A stretch of DNA of 64,000 bases, taken from Leidyana gryllorum EB-2025a. Lineage: Eukaryota > Apicomplexa. Location: positions 1 to 64,000 of the forward strand of contig JBLWGC010000121.1 of assembly GCA_048772705.1 (NCBI GenBank), in the 5' to 3' direction. The notes under the pieces are model-generated. The model did no database searches. It was not told the origin of the DNA and was given only the letters and a program-made list of their open reading frames with translations. Shown here piece after piece: positions 57,214 through 64,000 of this stretch (positions are counted from its first letter, which is position 1; every line of letters begins with the position of its first letter). The translations under genes and the position numbers were made by a program.

Positions 57214-58644
57214 ATGAAATCCTGGATCGTCCGTCACCCAACTAAGCGAGAAACTTGGGGAATCGAAACCTATGCCATAGCCCGTCAACTGGGCCAAGGA
57301 ACCTTCAGTACAGTCTATCTCGCCCTCGACACAGACCAGCTGAGATGGGTGGGCCTCAAGGTAGGTAACCGGCAACCCGGCAACGACGACGACGGCCACA
57401 CACAAACTCTGCACTTCAGGTCGTTGATCGAGTCGAGGCAGAGTGTCAGCAGACTGCTTACTTCCATCGAGACGGAAACGCCAGTTGGACCAATATGTGG
57501 GATAAGGTGAGCCCCAAAGATGCCCCCACCACTCACTCACTCACAGGGAGAGACGGAGATGAAGTGTCTGCGAACCCTCACCGACTGTCCTCACGTCGTC
57601 AAAGCTTATCGAGTGACCGAGGAGCCGACTCACCGACTGGTGGTCCTTCAGTACATTCCTTTCGAACCGTTGATGTGGTGTCAGGAGTCAAAGGAGTACT
57701 TTGTCCCCGAGGCCTGCGTGGAGTCTCTACCCTTGGACAAGCCGACAGAGGGCCCGTGCAAGTTGGTTCTGACCGAAGAGGGACTGCTTTGGTGGGCTGA
57801 AGAGGTAAGCGGCACGCACTTCTCACACCTCAATCCGCCTCCCTCGACGCGTCTCCAGTTGCTGGCCGCTTGTAAGGAGCTGCACTCCCACAATGTCACT
57901 CATAAGGACATCAAACCGGACAACCTGAGACTGACGCGCCAATGGCCGCGGGAATACGTCCGATGGCTGAAGCGATCTGAGGAGGCCACTCCCTTTAACA
58001 TTTCAGAGGCCCTTCCGACCCTCGAGTATGACGAGATGTGTGGGTTGCCCATCACGGACGAGTGTGCGGGGGCACGAAGTGTGTGGGCCACGTCTCCTTG
58101 GGACGAGCCGGAGGATCGGCGAGGCTGTGAAGAAACTCCGCTGCCGGAAAGCTCTAAAGTGCCGGATTTGTACGAAACTCAGCTGAAATTACAGTGTCAA
58201 GTGATCGACTTTAACACGGCAACAATCACATCTGACTGTGAGATCTGGGACGCCGAGGGCACCAACTGTTTCACACCGCACGAGGCCTTCATGCGACCGA
58301 ACCCTGATGAGAGAGTCTTTGATGGCAAAGCGCGGGACCTTTGGTCCGTTGGCTGCTGTCTGTACGCAGGGGCGTGTGGTGTGCTCCCCTTCTGGTGGGT
58401 CTCTCTCCCATCTCTTCGTTCGCCAACTTGTGTGTTCTTTGCCCGCCGCAGGGGCGAGATTCCTTTCGCGTTACAGGTGGCCATCTTGAAGGGCGACATG
58501 ACGTGGGACCGCCCCGGATTGACCGATCTGTCGTCTGAGCCGTTGTTAAAGTTGATGAAGGGTTTGCTCTCCCGAGCTCCCACTGAACGGATAGAGGCTG
58601 CCGACGAATATCTGAAATACCGATCGACAGCAAAGGTGCAATAG
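57214..58644 (+). CDS. CaMKK/SNF1-activating-kinase-like protein kinase with altered motifs
   Basis: Five exons (57214-57360, 57420-57506, 57547-57804, 57859-58394, 58452-58644) give 406 residues. Glycine loop LGQGTFSTVYLA; beta-3 Lys at the end of exon 1 (WVGLK). The catalytic loop is THKDIKPDN, His-Lys-Asp instead of His-Arg-Asp. The metal site is VIDFNT, with Asp kept but Gly changed to Asn. The segment EGTNCFTPHEAF corresponds to GTPCFMAPE, and RDLWSVGCCLYAGACGVLPF to the F-helix. Inserts surround the activation segment. The pattern is closest to CaMKK/ELM1-type kinases that phosphorylate AMPK-like kinases. Catalytic Lys, Asp and metal Asp remain, so it may be active. Confidence 0.8.
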
Positions 58645-58671
58645 GAAAGGTGCAAGTCGGCTGCGACAGAA

Positions 58672-61548
58672 ATGTTCTCTTCTTCGTCGGAGGAACGACG
58701 CTCGGACGAGGAGTTCCCCACACACGTTGACGAGAACGGAAACGAATGGCAGTGGGACGGAAATGATTGGGTAATCTATGATGACGAGGTAAACTCTCTC
58801 TCTGTCGCTGACAGTGCGGTACAACGACACTTCTCTCTTTTTTCAAATAGGGATTCGCGTGGATCTATGATGGAGAAGATTGGTTGGTGAAGAGTGGTGA
58901 TGGTGGTTTGTGGTTCTTTGACGAGGAGGAGTGGTTGCTCAAAACCGAAGACGGCCGCTTTATGGCCATGCGGGATGGCCAAATGGTCGATAAGGGGGAG
59001 GAAATGGCGGAGCTACAGAGACTCGAGGATCAGAGAATCCAAAATGAGCGGCTCCGTTATGCAGATCAGCCCGCCGGGGAGGTAGCGGAAGTGTCTCGTC
59101 CCAAATCCAAGAAGAAGAAACACCGCAAAAAGTCAAAGAAGACAGAATATGTGACCATCAACGCCCTCTTACCCTCTCAGAAGGGTGGAGAGGCCACCCT
59201 ACGCGACGGTATCAGCCCCCGCAATAAAAAGGTCGAAGCCCTTCTGGTCAATCCACCAATACACCATCACCACTGTCAACCCCCCGCCGCGGCTCCCGCC
59301 CCTAAACATTGTCACGCGCCACCCCATCCGCCCCGTGGACAGCATAATTCCTGCTGTCATCACCAAAATCAGCACACACACCATCACCCACAACCAGCTT
59401 TGCCCGGGCCAGGAGGCGTGTTGGTACCCCTCCGAGACGCATTGGCTTTGGAAAAGGCCCGTAGAGGCCCCGGTGGTGGACGAGGAGCAGCAGCAGCTGC
59501 CCAGGGTTACTTGGCACAATCCCAATGTCCGCACGGCCGCATATCCGAGACAGAGTGGTTACCCACAGCTGGGGGCGGGGCGGCCGCTATGCTCCGCCCT
59601 CACGCTCAGACAATGCCTCCCTCACACCAAAGCGTAGGAGTGATTCCAATGTCACGGGCGCCGACACTGCCCCAGTCAGCTCCTCCCCCACCAACAGCAG
59701 CAGGCGGTGTGACAGATGCTTCAACAGTGGGTAGCTCCATGGAAGACCTCGCCGGCGTCACAGCCAACCAACCGATAACCTATGAGGAGATAGCCAAAGC
59801 TCTGACTTCGGATACAATCTGTGAGTCCTCTCTTTGTACTGATCGCCAAATACAGTGTGTGCGTGTGTTTAATCAGTGAAGCCGGGCAATCTGGAAGCAA
59901 AGAAAAATCAGATCTCAAATGTGATTAGTGCTGTTGAGCGTTTGACGGCCAAAGGTCGTCAGGGCCCAGCTGACAAAATGATTCGAGCAATGGCTCAGGT
60001 TGTGAAATCTGTGATGAACGATCGGGCCTGGGGGGCTGCAGCAGCCAAGAAGGGTCAAACTGCGGGACAGGAAGATTGGCACGAGTTCCAGCGTCTCGAC
60101 AGCATCACTCTGAGAGCGAGTCAGGCGGTCTCAGAGGCTCACGATACCATAGAAACAGTACAACGGGGATTGCAGGGTTTGGTGCATCAATATTTGGACG
60201 TCGTCACACACAGCCGACTTCGCAATACCATCACCAGTCAGGAGGACCGGGAGGCCTTTGAAAAGGTCATCCAGGACCACCTGGATGAGGTTTTGGGTTT
60301 GCGTCAAGTCTTTGACAGATTAGATGGAGAGATCAATCTCATCAAAGAGCGAAGCGAGAAATACCTCCCCAAAGATCCGGCATGGTGAGTCTCGGCGTCG
60401 GCTTTGGCCTCGGCTATCATCAGTCTTCCTTCAGCCACTGTCGGCCACGACGCGAACTGATCGAGATGGACAACAAATTCCTGCACGAACGGGTGAGAGA
60501 TTGATGGACAGACAGAGCGTAATGATTTCGATTCAGCTCTATGAGGCCAACGAATCGGTTCGACTGCTTCGAGAAAAGTTACTCGTGGCGGAGATCAGAG
60601 CGTTGCAGCACAAGAATCGGGCGGATTATGCTTTGGCACAGGTCAAAGTGTTGGCCTCCAAGGCTCCCGAGGACGCCACGAATCTCATCCAGACGGCCGA
60701 TAAAGCCACAGCTGCGTCTGACAGTATCGATAGGAAACTGCAAATGCTCGAAAAGCGTCTGGAAGCATTCGGCAACACTCATCGCAAAGACGCTGCTGAC
60801 AATTTGGCCAGTCGTCTCTTTGCTCTCACCGAAGAGGAGAAGAAGACCTTTGACGCAGCTTCACGCATTCGTCACACACCTCTGCCACCCATCCCGCAGC
60901 CTCCTCTCCGCAGTATGTCCATCCAGGAACCAGCCACCCTCCCGCCGATCCACGTCTCGGTGACGGGTGAGGAGGGCGGACCCATTGGCAAACTTACGCG
61001 CGTCATGGAGGTGAGTGGACGCAGACCGATTGGGGGATACATTTGTGACCACAGAGAATGCTCGACATTAAGGAGAAGGTGCACAACCCGGAAGTCACTG
61101 GCAGCGTGAGTCGCAGACCATTTATTGTCCTTTGGAATGACTGTTTGCAGATCGATGGACTCATTGGAGAGATCCGGAGGGTCATCAAGGTGAGACGCCA
61201 GCCATCGCACACAATGATTTTCTGCGTCATCAGAATGTCGAGACCAACACACAGAACGAAGAAGCGGTGAGTGTCTGTCTCTTCCACCACTTTCACTGAT
61301 TACCCCAATTATTTCGGCTGCAGGCGGCATTGGCACGACAACTGTCCCAGAAGATTACACAAGTGGCCTTCAGCACCTTACCCGAGAACCTTCCGGCTCG
61401 AGATGTGGAAGCACTGCACGGAGTTCAAGAGGTCGCAAAGAAGGTTCATAATCTGGCAGAACAGCTGCAAGCACACAGACCACGGGGACATATGCCATTC
61501 CGGCGCGATTTTCAGGCAACAGCTGGACAACCTCCTGATGATGACTAG
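58672..61548 (+). CDS. Tryptophan-repeat and coiled-coil protein
   Basis: Nine exons (58672-58788, 58851-59820, 59877-60384, 60435-60492, 60537-61010, 61055-61105, 61151-61189, 61234-61266, 61324-61548) give 824 residues, with exons down to 33 nt. The N-terminus has three or more copies of a short motif W-x-x-D-(G/E)-x-(D/E)-W: EWQWDGNDW, AWIYDGEDW, LWFFDEEEW. Then a basic KKKKHRKKSKK block, a long His/Pro/Ala-rich disordered region, and from about 370 a helical bundle or coiled-coil half (NQISNVISAVERLT, HDTIETVQRGLQGLVHQYL). I do not recognise the family. The motif could be a cytoskeletal or membrane-associated repeat; that is a guess. Starts 27 bp after the kinase stop. Confidence 0.78.
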
Positions 61549-61647
61549 TGCGCCTTCGCATTGGCAGCCGGCACATCGTCCCACTCCGCTATCTCGTTAG
61601 GCCCTCCTCCGCTATGCGCTATGGCAGCCGCTTCTCTCTCTCTGTCT

Positions 61648-64000
61648 CTATTCCTCATCCGATTCGTCGTCGTCGTCATCAAACTCGTCGTCGGAGTCGT
61701 CCTCTGAATCACTTCCGATGTCATCGCAGAGTTGCTTCATTCTCGCTTGGAGAACATTTTCGAGGGAGACGAGGAGATAATCTCCGGTGCTCTGTGTGGC
61801 TGCAATCAGCAAACTGCCGGCTTTCCGGTAGAGTGAGGTCAAATGGTCAGAGGGGACATCAGCCGTGAGTTTGAGCTCTTCGATAGCTGCAGCCAACTCC
61901 TTACCCTTTGTGGGCGGACTGACTGCAGTTAAGAGGTAACACTTTGTTTCAGCGCAGTCAAGTAGACTGGTCAGCAGGATGGACAGAGTTTCCAGGAAAT
62001 TCTCGTATGTCACAGCTTCGACTTTCTTTATCATTTGAACATCACTGTCCAAAGGCAGACTTCGTAACCAGCAATCCAACGAAGCATCCGCTGCTGCCCG
62101 AGGGGTCACCAACTCCCTAAAGTAAAGTAACCATTCACTCAAATCTAAACGTCAATGACTTACGAGATGACAGTGTGCAGAGCAGCCGACCGCGCTTGGT
62201 GGAAGTGACTGACAGTGGGGAACACCACGTTGGCCGCCTCGTTGCCTCCTCGTTGAAGCTGTTTGACATTCTCCAGAGTGGCCTTGAGCGACTTGAGAGC
62301 GACCCGCAACGCTTGAGCCGGATCCGTACACTCACCCAGCGAGAGAGACTGAGTCATCTGGTCGAAGGAAATTACGTAAGAGGGCGCATAAGCTGCCCCG
62401 CTGTCGCGAACTGGCTGGAAAACCGGCCCCTCGCCCGACCTCAGGAACTCTTGGCACACTATCAGTGCCGCGCCCTCAGTGTGGAGCCTAAAACCTTCTC
62501 GAGCGCTGGGAGGGATGACTTGGTCTGGGAGCACCGATGTCAGAGACATTTGAGAGCTCTCGATGGTCGGGAGCACAGCGGTGTTCAGCTTGACACCCTT
62601 AGCGGCAAAAGGCTGTGGCCGGCGGTATTTGAGGTAAGAGTGATACGTCGGAGCAGTGACGACGGATCCTTTAGCCGCGGCTTGGAACTCTTTGAACACT
62701 TTGAGGAACGGACCGTTGGGGGCCTCAAAGACGCCGAGGTCGCCCGAAGCGGCGTGGATAGAAGTGGTCGTGGAGAAGAGATACTGTTTGAAGATGGGAT
62801 AGAGCTGTTGCAGAATGTAGACGAGGATTTCAGGGAACTTCAGCCCCACTCGGCACACCAAATTGGAGATCAATCCGTTTGTCTCCAGGACGGGGCTGTT
62901 CCAGTCGTAGCGGGTGAGATGAGTCATATCCGGCAGCACATCTTTGCCTTCTCTCAACTGGTTATTGTAATAGGCCAAATCCTTACGCAGGGTGACCAGC
63001 AACCTGTCCAATGAGAGATCGGTGTACTCCAGAACGGCACGAAGCAGTTTGAGAGACTTTGTGTCAAACTTGTCGAGCGAAGCTTTCCATTGGACATAAA
63101 TCGAAGTGTTGAACACTGATCCGCTGTCCAACCCGACCTGCATATCGTACTCCAACACTTCACCGCACAGCTTCTTGTGGAGATCTTTGCTTTCGATGAT
63201 GACCTGTCCTTTCTTGTCGGCGGGACCGGCAGTCTCCAATCCGAGTTCAGCCGCCAGAGCTTTGGGCATCTTGAGGTCACTGTTGAATATGCAATGGGCA
63301 AAGAGGTCGGCAATCTGTCCAATTCGGACTTTGTCCAACACAAACAGTAGAGCTCTATTGCAATAGTCGTCAAAGTCCACGTCTCCATCAGACCGTTCAA
63401 AGGACGATGACTCGTCGTCATCGTCGTCGTCGTCGTCGCTCCACTCTTCTTCTCCTTCGTCGGTGCAGTCCTCTTCGCCATTGAGTTTCTGCTGCCACCC
63501 TTTCTCAAAGTCGATCTTTCTGTTCTCCAACAGAAAATCGACAATGTCCATATCCATTCCTCGGAGACGGGTCTTCTTGGCTCCGGGGTTTTTGCCCTGG
63601 AGGAAAGTCCAGAGAGTCTGTTGGCACAGCTGTCGGGGCAAATTGATCAGCAGACCCAAATCGACAAAGTTGGACGCGAAAGTGGGACTCTCGTCCCCTT
63701 TGATCAATACCAGATGAATCGGAGATCCATAGGCTTTGAGGGCGGCGGGACATTCGTTCGGACCGCAATTGGTCAAATCAGTTCCCAACACCAATTGAGC
63801 ATTTCCAGTGGCCATCAGTGGCTCGACTTTGTTCTCAACCATCAACGCGGCAACTTTGGCTTTGCGGGCGTCCTCGTCGACCTCAGCCAGCTGTTTGATG
63901 GGAGGTTGACCGGGCTCGAGCCTCTTAGCGGCAAGCGCTTGGCGGGTGAGATCGACACTGGTCGCGTGAAGACTCGAGGGGTATACCAATGTCTCGTAAC
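61648..64000 (-). CDS. M16 (inverzincin) peptidase-like protein, 3' part
   Basis: The gene enters from the right edge, runs to 62164, and after a 47-nt intron finishes at 62116-61648. More than 760 residues are visible and no ATG is in the window. Segments such as SPIHLVLIKGDESPTFASNF, RIGQIADLFAHCIFN and GAAYAPSYVISFDQMTQSLS resemble the inactive second half of M16C-type peptidases (presequence-protease and YOL098C relatives). The zinc motif HxxEH would lie upstream, outside the window, so activity cannot be judged. An Asp run lies at about 63415-63440 and the protein ends in a long acidic tail (DSDDEFDDDDDESDEE), unusual for M16 proteins. Confidence 0.55.

Noticed and set aside
1-64000. Transposons, viral remnants, CRISPR arrays, rRNA or tRNA genes
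   Set aside because: I saw no transposase, reverse transcriptase or integrase frames, no long terminal or inverted repeats, no spaced direct repeats and no convincing tRNA cloverleaf. Dedicated searches were not possible.

Overview
The window is nuclear DNA from a gene-dense single-celled eukaryote. Nearly every gene is cut by GT-AG introns, mostly 37-67 nt, and neighbouring genes are often separated by less than 60 bp. Two genes point to an alveolate, probably an apicomplexan of the Cryptosporidium/gregarine grade. One is an extramitochondrial-type pyruvate:NADP+ oxidoreductase (PFO fused to a cytochrome P450 reductase-like module). The other is a tandemly fused two-domain PPi-type phosphofructokinase. 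An Argonaute with N-terminal RGG repeats fits the wider group. The lineage is inference; no search was run. Most gene models here were built by joining reading frames at splice signals and checking that the frame holds across every join.

Layout. 0.9-13 kb, minus strand: PNO, a small XRCC3-like RAD51 paralog, an unknown protein, and a 15-exon gene fusing a SAM methyltransferase, a TPR region and a Gfo/Idh/MocA oxidoreductase. 13-21 kb, plus: a 2591-residue armadillo-like repeat protein. 21-32 kb: a charged unknown protein, two tiny genes, a U2AF65 (gene A), a seven-helix membrane protein and two unknown proteins. 32-38 kb: fused PFK and a secreted subtilase. 38-47 kb, minus: F-box-like protein, GNAT acetyltransferase, Argonaute, a zinc-finger protein with a 21-bp repeat, and a basic unknown protein. 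48-50 kb: two RING/coiled-coil genes head to head with overlapping ATGs. 50-57 kb: small membrane proteins, a second U2AF65-like gene (B), eIF3j, an ABHD17-like hydrolase and MAK11/PAK1IP1. 57-64 kb: a CaMKK-like kinase, a tryptophan-repeat/coiled-coil protein, and the 3' part of an M16-like peptidase.

Functional themes are pyruvate and glycolytic metabolism (PNO, PPi-PFK), pre-mRNA splicing (two U2AF65 paralogs), RNA silencing (Argonaute), translation and ribosome assembly (eIF3j, MAK11), ubiquitin ligation (two RING genes, an F-box-like gene) and recombination (XRCC3-like). I found no mobile element, viral remnant, CRISPR array, rRNA or tRNA. The most unusual items are the inverted RING pair, the methyltransferase-TPR-oxidoreductase fusion, the two U2AF65 genes with complementary decay, and divergent start codons 18-48 bp apart.
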